This document shows, in pieces, positions 46,351-58,681 of a DNA stretch of 58,681 nt (its first letter is position 1; each line of letters opens with the position of its first letter). Origin of the DNA: Branchiostoma floridae (Eukaryota; Chordata; Leptocardii; Amphioxiformes; Branchiostomatidae); contig NC_049987.1 in NCBI RefSeq assembly GCF_000003815.2, positions 3,465,888 through 3,524,568 of the forward strand, given 5' to 3'. The notes beneath the pieces were generated by a model. The model was given only the letters and a program-made list of their open reading frames with translations. It did not search any database and was not told the DNA's origin. The position numbers were made by a program, and so were the translations under genes.

Positions 46351-46818
46351 GAATTAATGACCAGTCCCTGCCACCACAGCCATTCGGTGCCATTTTGCTG
46401 AGATGAGCGTTCATCTCTGAACATTCAAGTGGAATTTTTCTGGATAACACTATTACTCTGGTAATACAAATCTCCTACAGGTCCGCAGGATTCTCCAACT
46501 TCTCTGGGAGGTCAAGCTTGTAATGGGATGAAGTGATCCCTTGATATTACACGTCTCGCCTTTCATACGTGGGATGCATTCATCTGTTAGAACACTCCAA
46601 GATCATAATGATAGTTTCTGTTTTTAGAATCGTCTGTACATATCTGATGTGGCTTTTACAAACGTATGCTCAAAACCGTTTTTATTTTTACATGAACGGG
46701 CAAACTTGAGAAATATGGCTATGTAATTGGTATAGAAGTTTCTCCACTCAAAAGGAAGTTAGTGGCACTAATAAAATGGCGTAAGTTATTAAGGACTATG
46801 ATTTCGTAACCTTATCCT

Positions 46819-46918
46819 NNNNNNNNNNNNNNNNNNNNNNNNNNNNNNNNNNNNNNNNNNNNNNNNNNNNNNNNNNNNNNNNNNNNNNNNNNNNNNNNNN
46901 NNNNNNNNNNNNNNNNNN
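46819..46918. other. Assembly gap (100 N)
   Basis: Run of N. Confidence 1.
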
Positions 46919-47117
46919 TCCAACAGACTCTTCTTTTTGACGTACCAACCTAATGAAACTATTCACTAGGGTATGATTTTTGATGTTGCAAATGTTGATT
47001 GCACATTTGGCGTTGAATATATAAATGAAAATCTAATTTGGGGTTGTTCAGTTTGATGTTGCTTTGACCATGTTTTTTTTTTAATAACGACAAAGAAAGA
47101 AAGTCTCACTCCTTCTT

Positions 47118-47345
47118 AAGGTGGACTCTCACTGCACTTGGGACACCGGTGCGGCACTGCAGGGTCCATTCACTGCGGTACTGTTTTGTTATTTTCGCGA
47201 TTTGTGATAATTTAGGTATTGCGTAATACGTAAAAGTATGACTTAGAAGACAACAAAATACACAAAACAGAATTAAATTCGGTGAGTCATCTACGAACCC
47301 CGCAGTGCCGCACCGGTGCCCCGAGTGCAGTGGGAGTCCACCTTT
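47118..47345. repeat. Hairpin MITE (TGCACTCTCACTG family), copy 2
   Basis: AAGGTGGACTCTCACTGCAC at the left; GTGCAGTGGGAGTCCACCTT at the right. The inner arm has CACCGGTGCGGCACTGCAGG where the other copies have GCGTCAAGCTTGCGTCACTG. The arms are substituted together, so both arms still pair. Confidence 0.8.
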
Positions 47346-47551
47346 AGCAATGAATACACTTCACGGCATGTAGATATCATCATCATTATCCGGGCGTGCT
47401 AGTTGCACGGATGGCCATGATTATGCATGTAGATATACACGTTTATATATAATGATTATAGAAGTATTCAGGGTTGTTTGTTTTTTTTCCTCAGAGTCGA
47501 GTATTGGTAGCCGGAGTGTCTCCGATGACGTGATTTAGCCCAAAGGTCCCG

Positions 47552-47651
47552 TCCTTCATCCTGCCAGCGTCCTTTGACTCCACCTGTGATATACGCGGAC
47601 GTCAAAACGGTCAGAAAGGAGCTTCATCATTCGCGCCATGTGGCAGATGGG
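47552..47651. repeat. ~100-bp conserved repeat, copy 1
   Basis: TTCATCCTGCCAGCGTCCTT ... ACGCGGACGTCAAAACGGTC ... CATGTGGCAGATGGG. It differs from 51654-51753 at about three positions while flanks do not match. A minus-strand frame (ICHMARMMKLLSDRFDVRVY) is open in both copies; no family is recognised. Confidence 0.7.
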
Positions 47652-47699
47652 ATCATCCTTTTAAAGCTTTGGAAGATTAAAGCACGTGGACTGATTGAT

Positions 47700-48020
47700 C
47701 CGGATTATCCATGTCACCGTGCGATGGATTAACCTGTTTGAAGCGAGACGAAACTCAGGAATACCCGTGCTAACCACTTACATAAGTACAGAACTCTACG
47801 ATGCAGGTGTGACACTGCAAAGTATGCTTTTTATGCCGAGACAATTCCCGAGTGGAACAGCATCTTCGCCCACATTGTCGATAGCCTCTCACTGGACACA
47901 TTCAAGGGCAGGTTTCTATCATCTCACACGTAGTCCAGACGCTGCGCCTCCTCCGTCTGCGTGATATTCCTACCAGGAAGTTTGCAAACTATGAACTAGA
48001 ACTAGAACTAAAACTAGCGA
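47700..48020 (+). mobile_element. LINE 3'-end remnant
   Basis: Encodes KYAFYAETIPEWNSIF and HIVDSLSLDTFKGRF, the usual C-terminal peptide of non-LTR elements (TIPEWNSLP...SLDTFK). It ends in an (AACTAG)n tail near 48000. Confidence 0.75.
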
Positions 48021-50869
48021 CGTACTTTGATATTACCATGTATATCTGAGTGACTCTTCAATCATCTACATCTTCAAGTTACACTCCACGGAATCAAATG
48101 TTAGCTTGGTCCACAAACTTACCTGTATATTTCGTCGTTACTCTTCGTGACATATTGTAGCCAAATGGTCCTTGCAGTCCCAGAGAAGAATGCTAGGAGA
48201 CCCAAACCTAAAATGCTCCTTTCATAATGAAGGATTATATAACTATTGTAAGTGATTACCAGAACTTTCAACAAGAAAGTCAACATCATTGATGAACCGG
48301 GACGAAGGGGGGATACAAGGTTAACCACGTTTAAGACTGTCATCTCACCGCAAAAGCGCCACCTACATAGGCTACATATAGCAATGAGAAACAGAACTCC
48401 AGTTAGAAGCTCCTCGGAAAGTGTCTGGGAGATCTCGAAACGTAAGCAATGTACGTAACTGCTGGTTGTGTAACAAGAATCTCCTATATCCTAGTGCTTA
48501 TTCGTTACTATGATCTGTACTTTTATCAAATGAAAAAAAAAGATATATTTCATACCCGCTCGTCAAAGCTTTGTGCCCGGATATACAGACACCTTTTTGT
48601 AATATCTGACGCCATGTTCATATACGCATGTTATCACGCTAGAGCAGACAGCCTTTGCAACATTATGCCATTAATATTGATTAGTTCCAGGTGTCAATTG
48701 ATTTCTTAAGGAGCGCATCCTATCAAGGTCACTATATTTGAGGGCGTCCTACGTCACTTTAGATGTGCTTTGTCAAAATAAGGCTCCCTACATTCATGAT
48801 GCATTGTTAACAGGAAACTGAATGATGTACGAATAAAAAAAGTGTTATATTTATCTATTTATTTATTTATTTGTTTAACTACGATACCATAAAATAATAT
48901 GAACTTTTTCTCAAACATTTCTTGATATTATATTATTGATAAATTGTCTACTCCTTTACATCTCTTATCGTTATGCAGAGTGTTCATTGGTGTACGAAAT
49001 CGGTATGGGAAGTATATTCCATTTATTTCTTTTATTCATACTAACTTTTTAATGTAAAGGTAAAAAAAAATTCCACGAGTTTCAAAGGCAAGGAAAATGC
49101 TAGAAAACAAAACACAATGTCTGTGTTAGCATAGATGCTGCAGGACCTGATTCATCCCATCTCTTAAAAAAAATTCCCATTTCCTTGTGCAGAATTAAAA
49201 TAAAATAACAAAATGAATAAGGAATACGTGTCATGTTACGAAATATGTCGCTTGAAATTCAAAGTTTGCAACGAAAAGTACTTTGTTCATTTTTTGAAGA
49301 GTGATTGGATGGATGGATCACGTCTCCTTCCTACTATTTTTTGAATAATGAATGGATTGACAAGATGCAGACAACAGCCGATGCACGTTAGATGATAAAT
49401 GATTCCAAGTGACAGGAGCTATATTAGGGTACTTCATCGCCCTGTTTGCCTCCCAACCCAATTTGATATTGATTAAATCGCGCCATGCCAACAAGCCAAA
49501 CAGTACTCCAACAAATAGTTGTTCCATATGTTTACATCTACAGGAACTACTTCTTCCTAACTCATAGCCATGGAAGATCTGAAAACTATCGAAACGTTTT
49601 CGAGAAAGTGTTCTGTTTTTGTTGTTATTGCCTTGGTTTAACCCACGGTGGGTTTAAACTTAAGAACATTATTTCTGCATGAACTGCAAAGGAACATTAC
49701 CGTAAAAGAAGGCAATTTGGAGATTGACACAGTTAAGGAATTGGTATATGACGTGTCTTAGGTTCCAAAGGTGAAGAGTTCATTCATGTGTCAAGCGTCA
49801 TTAATATCACGAATGTCAATATCTACATGTGAGGATGTAAAGTATGGATGTAAGAAAAATAAAATATTATATGTATTGATTATCCTAAAGGATATTTCTT
49901 GATGCAGAAGTATGAATGTTTAACCTTAGGATTAACCAAAGCTCTCTCTGCCATGGTTTTTATGTAGTTCACGTATTCAGAGTTTGGACCTAAGGCATTG
50001 GCCTTCTAATACCACTGCCGACTAATTTTGTCCTGTTCGAAGATTAATGGTAAAGTCGTATGAACACCAGCGTCCTATGCTTTTCTAGCGTACGCACGTA
50101 GCATCAGTTCCTATAGGGTACTGCTATGTTTGAACTGTTCCATACTTCCATTTCAGCACTGCGTTGGAAGCCATTTATTGTGTATGTAAAGTTTCCATTT
50201 CCAACCGCTTGAAGCAAATTGCTATGATGCGAGGTAAGTGGTTCAGATAACCTTGGCAAAATGGTACCCAATGCTCCACTGAAAAATGTAGCGAATGTTT
50301 GCTGAGATGAAGCTTAGATTCTGCAAATTATTATACACTGCGAAAGTGCGAGTTATACAACTTTAAGCAAATGTCATAAGTAATAAGAGCAGTGCTGGTA
50401 GAGGTCTTGGTATTACCTGTAATTTTCATGCATCCGTCCAAAAGTACTGGATCTGTAATTCGTCCCACTAATGCCCTTCAGGGTTACACGAAGTGCCTCA
50501 GAGGGATAATTCCATTGGAGTGGATGCAATTTGTTGTCGCGATCCGATCCGTCATCCATACCGAATCTATCAAGTGACAAGTCGGACGTCAGGTCACTCA
50601 CCAATCATGACTGCATGTTTTTAAAACCCACTATATTTACAATTTAGATGTATGTTATACCTAATGGGTGTTTGTTATAGCTATTTACTTAAGAGCATCT
50701 TCTTACCGAAAATTTTATCTAATTTATTTACCACATTTGTAAGGCAAAAAGGCAAATTATAAAGATTGAGACGGAAAATACACGAAAGATGACAAGACCG
50801 GGTTGTTTGCTGAGCCCCTGATGGTATATGGAATTGATTCGGGTTTCATGAGGCCTGTGTTTACACAAA
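48021..50869. other. Intergenic; no gene recognised
   Basis: AT-rich; (TATT)n-type tract at 48850-48876. A minus-strand open frame at 50413-50604 has no recognised domain. Confidence 0.45.
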
Positions 50870-51075
50870 CCCTTTGCTGGCTGGGGTTAATGACCTCCAT
50901 TTAACATCCTATCCGAGGGACTTTCCTAACCGAAGTTAGATCGTCATTCTCACCTATTAGTAAGTTAAGTGAGAAAATACATGTTAAGTACTTTCCCAAT
51001 GGCACTTCTTTGGAGAATACCAGGGGTTTCAAACCTAAGACCGCTGGGCTTTGAACCAAACACCTTATTCTGCGC
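50870..51075 (-). mobile_element. SINE (family 2), copy 2, diverged
   Basis: On the minus strand, GGTGTTTGGTTCAAAGCCCA then a decayed B box (GGTTTGAAACCCC) and CTTACTTAACTTAC-type body. It parallels 46125-46350. Confidence 0.45.
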
Positions 51076-51653
51076 TATGCTATTTAACACTTACAAATTA
51101 TTTGAATCCTCTACAGCTGCTACGAGATGTTATGAAAGAAATTATTATGTATATCATTTTTAAGCTCTGACATGCATGACAAATAACTTGGTATGTTCGA
51201 TCCTACTCGTGGGATCATTGATACAAATGTAGGTAACATTTCATTTTGGCGTTACATAACAGCCATTGTACTAAAAATTGTTATGGTCCGATTAGCCACA
51301 CAGCATTCAGCAACACGAAATGTATCTATCCAATAGCCAGATGTACATGCTGTGCTGACGGGTTTTCCAGGGAGGGAGAAGCTATCATTGTCAGCAGTGC
51401 AGTAAGCCATCAGTAGTATCTAACTATATTAAAAGTCTTCTGTCTAAGACAAATCACAGAAACACGTCAGGTTTTCAACGTTGACAGCTTTTCTGCATCA
51501 AAGTAAGGATACCATCTGTGGTGTAAGCGCAAAGCTGTCCGAACGTATGAGGAATCAAGCTGGGTGAACCACTAATGATTTCAGTGAATCGCTACCGGAC
51601 AAGAACTGACAGTCTGTTCCTCACCGGCGCAAGTAATCTGCCTAAAAGTCTCA

Positions 51654-51753
51654 TCTTTCATCCTGCCAGCGTCCTTTGACTCCACCTGTGATGTACGCGG
51701 ACGTCAAAACGGTCAGAAAGGAGCTTCATCATTCTCGCCATGTGGCAGATGGG
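51654..51753. repeat. ~100-bp conserved repeat, copy 2
   Basis: Near-identical partner of 47552-47651 (about 97 of 100 positions by eye). Confidence 0.7.
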
Positions 51754-51762
51754 TTCGACATT

Positions 51763-53752
51763 TTGCTTTGAACAGCCGTCAATCACTCATAATCAGAGAA
51801 CAAATGTAAAACTTTAATTTGAATGAAATTTTCAGTATTTCGTTTGTACCAGAACGCAAAACTCGTTGAGTCGAATGGTCAGATACCCTACCGACGTTTC
51901 ACCTATAAGCTTAGGTATTTCAGGCGACTTTCCTATAAATGGAGGTCCCATCTCGGATAAGAGCGACAACCCCACTATATGTATCGAAAAAGAGTAGGAG
52001 TCCTTCGCGGTGGGAGTAAGTCAAATAAATCTGTCGGGATATGCAGCTTGAACTGTTCAGTACAAACCTGACGTGTTCCGCCTTGAGGCAGTTTACCAGG
52101 TATGCAATACAAAAATAGATGCGAATTGCCGTTTTATATCAATTTATTCTTATCTATGTTTAAGGAATCTATATCAAACTGTTTTGATAGAAAACGATAG
52201 CAAAATTATTAGGATAAAATTAGGACAGTTATAATGCTTTATACCATGTGCAACCTCGACTGACGGCTTGATGAAATCAGAATATGGATGTCAATTCATA
52301 ACAATGTTTCGGAATAATCGTTTTTGACCTATATGTGAACGTTTTCGGCAAGCGACATAGTCTTCAAATCATGTCGCCGCTGATTGATTTAGAACAGAAC
52401 GTGATAACATGAAATTATCATCATATTCGGTATAAAATCAATATGACTTGTTGGAGACAGGACATCCCTATTGAAAGTATTACCCAGTGCGGAGGACAGG
52501 TGGACGAGTTTGCCAAGCGTGTCTAATAAGAACTCCGCACCATCGGTTTCTGCCTGTCCGATCAATCGCTTGGAGAGACGCGGTCGGTGTACGCAATGCA
52601 ACCAGGGTCATGTCGTATTCTGGATACTATTGAGACTAAGCGATATTCAATACCCAACATCTGCCTACTGGAGGGATATCGCCCAAAGTTGCCAAATTGT
52701 AGAGATAACATGGTAACATGCCAAGTAGTTTGACCGTTCAATCGTTCTTCATATGGATCTTCCAGTTAATCGATTCCCTTGTTACGAAAATCATGAATGT
52801 AGATATCGTTTCGATCGAGAGAAAAGTAATCAACATTTCATGCAGTTAAATGAGCTTTTCTTTCAAAGTTGTTTTTTCTTGTGCTTATGGCCTACTGACA
52901 AGTAGAAATAGGTAAGCAAGATGCTTATCTGTAGCTGGGTGTATGTTTACAGGAAGGGGTTGCTAACTTTTTGTTGAACACGGGATCCTCATCCACGTCC
53001 ATACCAAAAGTCGGTGCAGCCCTTACTTGCGAGGTGCCCTATAGCCTGACCCCAGGACTTATACAAGCATCCCACACTTAAGTTTCCTAATTCTGTGAGC
53101 CCACTACCAGTCATGGTGACATCCCTCTTTAATAATGTACAGTACGGGACTAACAAGTAACCAGTGTAACAAACCATGTTTGATTTTGTAAAATCCAGCT
53201 TCTGCTTGGTAAGTAGGGATACTACGAATTATCAGTGTTTTACGACTGTTTATACTAAATATATAGTTGTACAGTCGTCTTGTATAGTTTGCAGCACCTA
53301 TCAAAGCTTCCAATCAAATAGAATGTGTCTATTGTTTAATTGTGCTGCTATTTGACCTTCCACTATTTGTAGATACGCCAGGGGCATCATGATGTCGTTC
53401 AATACTAATTGCTGAGAGACCGTGTCATCCTCTGGGAGATAGTCTAAGTCGATCATCCAGGGCCAGATAATTAAAGAAGACCTCCTTGCTCATCACCAAA
53501 TCCCCTGATTGATGTTGAAAAGTGATCATGTCGCCCAGAGGGATACGTATTAGTTTTCATCGAATCGGAATCAAAAGCCGACTGCCGCTGTCATTGAGAG
53601 TGAGCCAAGTGCTTTGGAAAACGACCATGTTGATTACGTTGTGTTGATTACATTAATAAAAAGAATACCAGGGGGCTTGTGAGGCGCTGCCATCAGAGAA
53701 TTAGGAGATTTGGGCAGAATGGAAATGACAGCGGAGAGAGGCGCAGTGCCAA
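51763..53752. other. Intergenic; no gene recognised
   Basis: Moderate-GC stretches around 52450-52620 and 53390-53620 have short open frames on both strands; none joins through convincing splice sites or shows a domain. Confidence 0.4.
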
Positions 53753-53956
53753 TACTGTAAATGCAGAAACTTTCGCGGTGGTTTAATGTTCGTGGAATTC
53801 GCGGTGGCTGCTTTACCGCAAACTTAAAACCACCGCGAACATTTTCCATGGCAGAAAGAGACTACAGTGCATGGTGCTACCGTGAACTTAAAACCACCAA
53901 GTCCTTTCCCGCTACCGCGAAATTGAATCCCCGCGAAGTTAAATGCGTTTACAGTA
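53753..53956. repeat. Hairpin MITE (ACTGTAAATGCA...TTCGCGG family), copy 2
   Basis: TACTGTAAATGCAGAAACTT at the left and TTAAATGCGTTTACAGTA at the right, with internal CACCGCGAAC and TTCGCGGTGG. Copy 1 is at 41029-41240. The open frames over it are artefacts. Confidence 0.8.
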
Positions 53957-54780
53957 ACTGTGTAGAAACAGTTCCAAATATAAGGGTTAGATGCCAATAT
54001 CTTCCTGAAGGCATTCGACAGCAAATTATCAAATACAATTAAGTTATAGTTAGTCCAATGTCCCCATTGTAACGAAATAGATGCTTGTCGGTTTCAAGTC
54101 TGAAGATATATTGACTAGAATGATTAATAGAAAATCGTGACAAATTACACAAAAATTACAGTTCTACTTTGTTTCACCAAAGCTTTATGACACGGGTTGC
54201 AAGAAATTATTCTTCATGCATGAAGGAATATTTTAGTAGATTGGTTAGAATAGCTACATACACAGTAGGTATAATATATGATATACACAACGTCAAAAAA
54301 AGTGTAAATTATATCATTCACTTTTCTGGGGCGACCTGCACGTCACCCTACTAAGCGGAAAGAAATGCATATATTACGCACTTAATGCATCAATCCCGTT
54401 CCTGTGGGTCTCCCTTGGGACATATCCGTGCCGTAACCTTGAACAAGACGACATTCGGCAGGAATTGCTCAACTTAATACTGATGACATGCGCGGGGCAT
54501 CATCGAGTTATGTAATTATTTATCATTACCAGTATACCCATTTCTTGGATACTCAACTTACGCACATAAGTCCATATTGTACATATCTCTTTTGTCCAAA
54601 TGCCTAACTTTATTTAGATATGTTTGAGATTTTTCATTTGTTTTTCCTTTACAGTTGCAGTAAATTGAGGTGTGGCAGCAAAGCTTTTAGCTGGGTAGTT
54701 TCGAGTAGTCATCATCTTTTCTGTTGATGGTATTTTGATAACTAAATAGTACATATAAAGATACTTACTACATATTTTTT

Positions 54781-55051
54781 NNNNNNNNNNNNNNNNNNNN
54801 NNNNNNNNNNNNNNNNNNNNNNNNNNNNNNNNNNNNNNNNNNNNNNNNNNNNNNNNNNNNNNNNNNNNNNNNNNNNNNNNNNNNNNNNNNNNNNNNNNNN
54901 NNNNNNNNNNNNNNNNNNNNNNNNNNNNNNNNNNNNNNNNNNNNNNNNNNNNNNNNNNNNNNNNNNNNNNNNNNNNNNNNNNNNNNNNNNNNNNNNNNNN
55001 NNNNNNNNNNNNNNNNNNNNNNNNNNNNNNNNNNNNNNNNNNNNNNNNNNN
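54781..55051. other. Assembly gap (271 N)
   Basis: Run of N. Confidence 1.
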
Positions 55052-55710
55052 CATATCTCAATCTATAATATAGTCAGTTTTCTTTTTCATTATTCTATTC
55101 TATTCTATTGATGATTATTGTCGTCTCAAAATTCTTTGCCGTGTCGATTTTCAGCTCAACTGCATTCGACACAATTCAACACGAGCCATAGCGCAATATG
55201 AGTGGAGTGCTAAAAGCGTACAGGTTTTGATAGGACTTATCAAATTGACTGGAATATCATAACTAAAAGATTTCATTTGAGGATATAGGTACAACTTAAT
55301 TTTCATCAAAGACGGTGCAGAGAAAAGAAATAGAAAGTTTGTTTTTGCAAGTTCATTTCAAGTACCTTTCAAGTACAGGAGACAAACACGCGAATATAGA
55401 ATCTGATATGTGAATGACGTCATGGTAGCTAAAAGAATAAACAATCACTAATGTTATCTACATCTAAACGAGTTTGTTTTGTTTTCTTTCTTGCAAGCCG
55501 GGAAAGATAAGAATCACAACGTTTATGCTTTGTGGACTTTAATGAAAATTGGATTCTTTGTCTTTCAATGTGATGAAGGTCGAAGTGACTTCGTCAAACG
55601 ACGTAGTTCTTTTATGGCGGTTAAATGAACAATCGGCAATAACTTAAAATTGAATTTAGGATTAAGGATGAAAGCGCTTAATTTGTAGCACTATCTTTTA
55701 AGTACCATTA

Positions 55711-56875
55711 TCATATAGCCAGGCGCCGCGGACCAATCAGAAGGCCCCGTTCCACGTCGGTTATGACGCCGTAACACGTAGATTCAGGCAAGGCAGGTGG
55801 GTATCGCTCCCCTGATTGGTCAGAATGAATCGACACCGGCACCGNNNNNNNNNNNNNNNNNNNNNNNNNNNNNNNNNNNNNNNNNNNNNNNNNNNNNNNN
55901 NNNNNNNNNNNNNNNNNNNNNNNNNNNNNNNNNNNNNNNNNNNNNNNNNNNNNNNNNNNNNNNNNNNNNNNNNNNNNNNNNNNNNNNNNNNNNNNNNNNN
56001 NNNNNNNNNNNNNNNNNNNNNNNNNNNNNNNNNNNNNNNNNNNNNNNNNNNNNNNNNNNNNNNNNNNNNNNNNNNNNNNNNNNNNNNNNNNNNNNNNNNN
56101 NNNNNNNNNNNNNNNNNNNNNNNNNNNNNNNNNNNNNNNNNNNNNNNNNNNNNNNNNNNNNNNNNNNNNNNNNNNNNNNNNNNNNNNNNNNNNNNNNNNN
56201 NNNNNNNNNNNNNNNNNNNNNNNNNNNNNNNNNNNNNNNNNNNNNNNNNNNNNNNNNNNNNNNNNNNNNNNNNNNNNNNNNNNNNNNNNNNNNNNNNNNN
56301 NNNNNNNNNNNNNNNNNNNNNNNNNNNNNNNNNNNNNNNNNNNNNNNNNNNNNNNNNNNNNNNNNNNNNNNNNNNNNNNNNNNNNNNNNNNNNNNNNNNN
56401 NNNNNNNNNNNNNNNNNNNNNNNNNNNNNNNNNNNNNNNNNNNNNNNNNNNNNNNNNNNNNNNNNNNNNNNNNNNNNNNNNNNNNNNNNNNNNNNNNNNN
56501 NNNNNNNNNNNNNNNNNNNNNNNNNNNNNNNNNNNNNNNNNNNNNNNNNNNNNNNNNNNNNNNNNNNNNNNNNNNNNNNNNNNNNNNNNNNNNNNNNNNN
56601 NNNNNNNNNNNNNNNNNNNNNNNNNNNNNNNNNNNNNNNNNNNNNNNNNNNNNNNNNNNNNNNNNNNNNNNNNNNNNNNNNNNNNNNNNNNNNNNNNNNN
56701 NNNNNNNNNNNNNNNNNNNNNNNNNATATGGTGAGATAATCCCTGGTCAGGTGCGATAGCCACCTCATGAACCACCTCGTTTGGTACGTTCACTTGGTGG
56801 TTCATTGGGTGGTAAGCGCGCGTGCCCAGGGATTATCTCACCATATACACCTCGGGCCAGGGCATTAACCCTTTA
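55711..56875. mobile_element. Second copy of composite CCAAT-repeat/hairpin element, interrupted by a gap
   Basis: The head TCATATAGCCAGGCGCCGCG at about 55711 matches 19104. The end (56726-56875) is a hairpin whose arms share TATGGTGAGATAATCCCTGG and finish in GGGCATTAACCC. The centre is lost in an 881-N gap. Confidence 0.55.
55845..56725. other. Assembly gap (881 N)
   Basis: Run of N; long frames drawn through it are artefacts. Confidence 1.
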
Positions 56876-58331
56876 TCAACCAAACAATTTGAAAACAAAA
56901 CCATCGCCTACACAAATGCATCAATATATGTTGATCAAGGCAGTATCGAAACGAAGTTCGTGTTTAAATCATATGTTACCATGCTAGATATTAAAAAAAA
57001 CGAATGTCAATTACATATAGCCAAACGGTACACTCTAAGTTCATACTCTAAGTGCTATAAATTACGATTTTGTAAGTGACTGGAAAACTAACGAGAATCC
57101 CGTATGCTATAGATTATCTTTTGAGTTGCCCCTACCAACAAAACACAGTGCGAGTTAACTCGGTATATATATCATTCCATACGTAAAGAAAACTCATTAG
57201 CGAATTTCCAAAAGGTGATGTAAAACAATTATCTTTCTGGATCCTTCAAGGCCCAAAGCAATTATCTCTGTCCGGGCATCCCAGCGGAGATGCTCTCTGT
57301 ACAGATAATCCATACAACCCCTACTTACCTGACCTTGATTGTTTGAAAGTGCAATTTTAGCAAAATTACTCAATACAAGGCCAGTGTTTATGTTAAGGAA
57401 TGTGCCTGGGTGTGTGTTCACCACGTCTGAGCCTTAACCCTACTTAGACCATGCTTCTAGGGCGTTCCTGAGTAAGTAATATAACTGGAGTTAAAGTTAA
57501 CTCTATCTAGACCAGAGGCTGCTAAAAAGTGCCTGCGAGAACTATGACGCCGTATAGCTACGGAACTACGGGTGCTGTAACAACCAAACTTGGTGACTTT
57601 TCCTAAAATATTGTCGGCAACAATTCTACTATAAAACTGTGAGTTTGTATTTTTTCGATGGCAACGAGTTTCAGACAGGCATATTTGACGAAATTTGAGA
57701 TTTCAAGGATTTCTTGTAAGACCATACTTGTTTTTCTTTATCATCAGCATCCTCTGTAATTCTATATTACATTTAAACAAGAAGAAATCATGGTTACAAG
57801 AAGAGATAATGGTTGCAACTATTGCCAGAATGCGTTAAGGTTCAAAAAGCGGGTTCCTAAAATGTGTTATACATACGGCAGCTTTTCTTTTTTTATCTTA
57901 TTACATATGAAAGGATAATATTAAAGAATGAACAGTTATGACACTTTAACAACAACTTGAATGAGAAGATAGAAAACCGAGAAGGGAGGGGAAAACTGGT
58001 TGCCAGACTTTTCAGTGCCCTAACGGTCAAATAGTTGGAATTAGAGATGAAAGAAATGAGATGATGCTGAGACTATTACAGCAATAAAAAAGGACAGCTG
58101 TGATTTAAATAAATGAAGAACTACACTGACTGATGATACAAATTTAAGAATAGGATTTGCCTTCATGCAGTCTACAAATGCTAAAGTGGAAATATCACGT
58201 CTAAGCATCTGTCGTTATATCTTACTTCTGACATCTCTTTAAGGAATTTTTTGACCTGCCGTAATTCTTAGCTATTTATAGATAACGGGACATGGTAGCC
58301 AGTCAACCATATACAGACACACAAGCTAAGT
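56876..58331. other. Intergenic; no gene recognised
   Basis: AT-rich; no domains or clear repeats. Confidence 0.45.
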
Positions 58332-58573
58332 AAAGGTGCACTCTCACTGCACTTGCGTCAAGCTTGCGTCACTGCGGGGTTCGTTCACTGCATCACTGTT
58401 TTGTTATTTTATCTTATTTTTTTATAATTTAGATATTGAGTATTACGTAAAAGTGCAACTCAAAAGACAAGATACACAGAAATTTCCTTTTTTTTAATCT
58501 CTGAAATTCGTTGAGTACCTTTCGAACCCCGCAGTGACGCAAGCTCGACGCAAGTACAGTGAGAGTGCACCTT
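58332..58573. repeat. Hairpin MITE (TGCACTCTCACTG family), copy 3
   Basis: AAAGGTGCACTCTCACTGCA at the left and AGTACAGTGAGAGTGCACCT at the right; inner GCGTCAAGCTTGCGTCACTG. Confidence 0.85.
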
Positions 58574-58616
58574 ACGCTAGACGTCACAGTAAGGCCACAG
58601 CAAGCAGAATGTACGG

Positions 58617-58618
<2 letters not shown>

Positions 58619-58681
<63 letters not shown>
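58619..58681. repeat. (TA)n microsatellite at window end
   Basis: Uninterrupted TA to the last base; it may continue beyond the window. Confidence 0.95.

Noticed and set aside
52389-53849. Minus-strand open frames near 52.4-53.8 kb as exons of a downstream gene
   Set aside because: No domain, weak splice signals, and the last one overlaps a MITE.
55711-56805. Long open frames on both strands near 56 kb
   Set aside because: They run through 881 N.

Overview
The window is draft eukaryotic (metazoan) genomic DNA: GT-AG introns, five N-runs, microsatellites, MITEs, SINEs and decayed LINEs. The domain repertoire (WxxW, SUEL lectin, fucolectin-type F5/8C, farnesoic-acid-methyltransferase-like, hevein-like WR-DGRCG) and the repeats suggest a cephalochordate (amphioxus, Branchiostoma). 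That assignment is inference; no species marker was tested.

Positions about 764-30903 (+) hold one large gene, open at its 5' end, that I could thread as about 30 exons (roughly 2,250 codons visible). In order it encodes: the C-terminal half of a CUB domain; a LamG/pentraxin-like (ConA-fold) domain; an SRCR domain; a Thr/Ser/Ala-rich mucin stretch (with a frame break); a mucin-type WxxW domain; a farnesoic-acid-methyltransferase-like domain; a Frizzled cysteine-rich domain followed by a hevein-like Cys motif; a short Thr-rich linker; a SUEL/rhamnose-binding lectin; a fucolectin-type F5/8C domain plus Thr linker; a pentraxin domain; a second F5/8C domain plus Thr linker; and then, in phase and with no stop codon or signal peptide between, a complete Cys-loop (pentameric) ligand-gated ion-channel subunit with ligand-binding domain, M1-M4 and a terminal stop. 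Nearly every module boundary is a phase-1 intron, the signature of exon shuffling. Loop C of the channel, the usual agonist lid, carries an inserted 8- to 10-Cys mini-domain with a possible 42-nt cassette micro-exon.

The introns contain repeats: a GC-rich internally repeated block (6256-7583), degenerate ~190-bp repeats rich in ATGCAAAT octamers (3.7-5.4 kb), a LINE remnant with a 181-bp hairpin MITE nested in it (14437-15760), and several hairpin MITEs. The second F5/8C-linker unit is a segmental duplicate of the first, introns included.

From 30904 to the end I see no convincing protein-coding host gene. This half holds a 5'-truncated LINE with a long reverse transcriptase ORF (about 37680-39640, minus), a ~163-bp tandem satellite (32601-33240), two tRNA-like SINE families, four MITE families with copies elsewhere in the window, a hAT-like element, microsatellites and the five gaps. 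The main biological idea is a surface receptor in which an array of carbohydrate- and pattern-binding domains is covalently joined to a probable anion channel, so that glycan, microbe or matrix binding could gate ion flux directly. That function is inference; the fusion is read from splice phases and lacks transcript proof.
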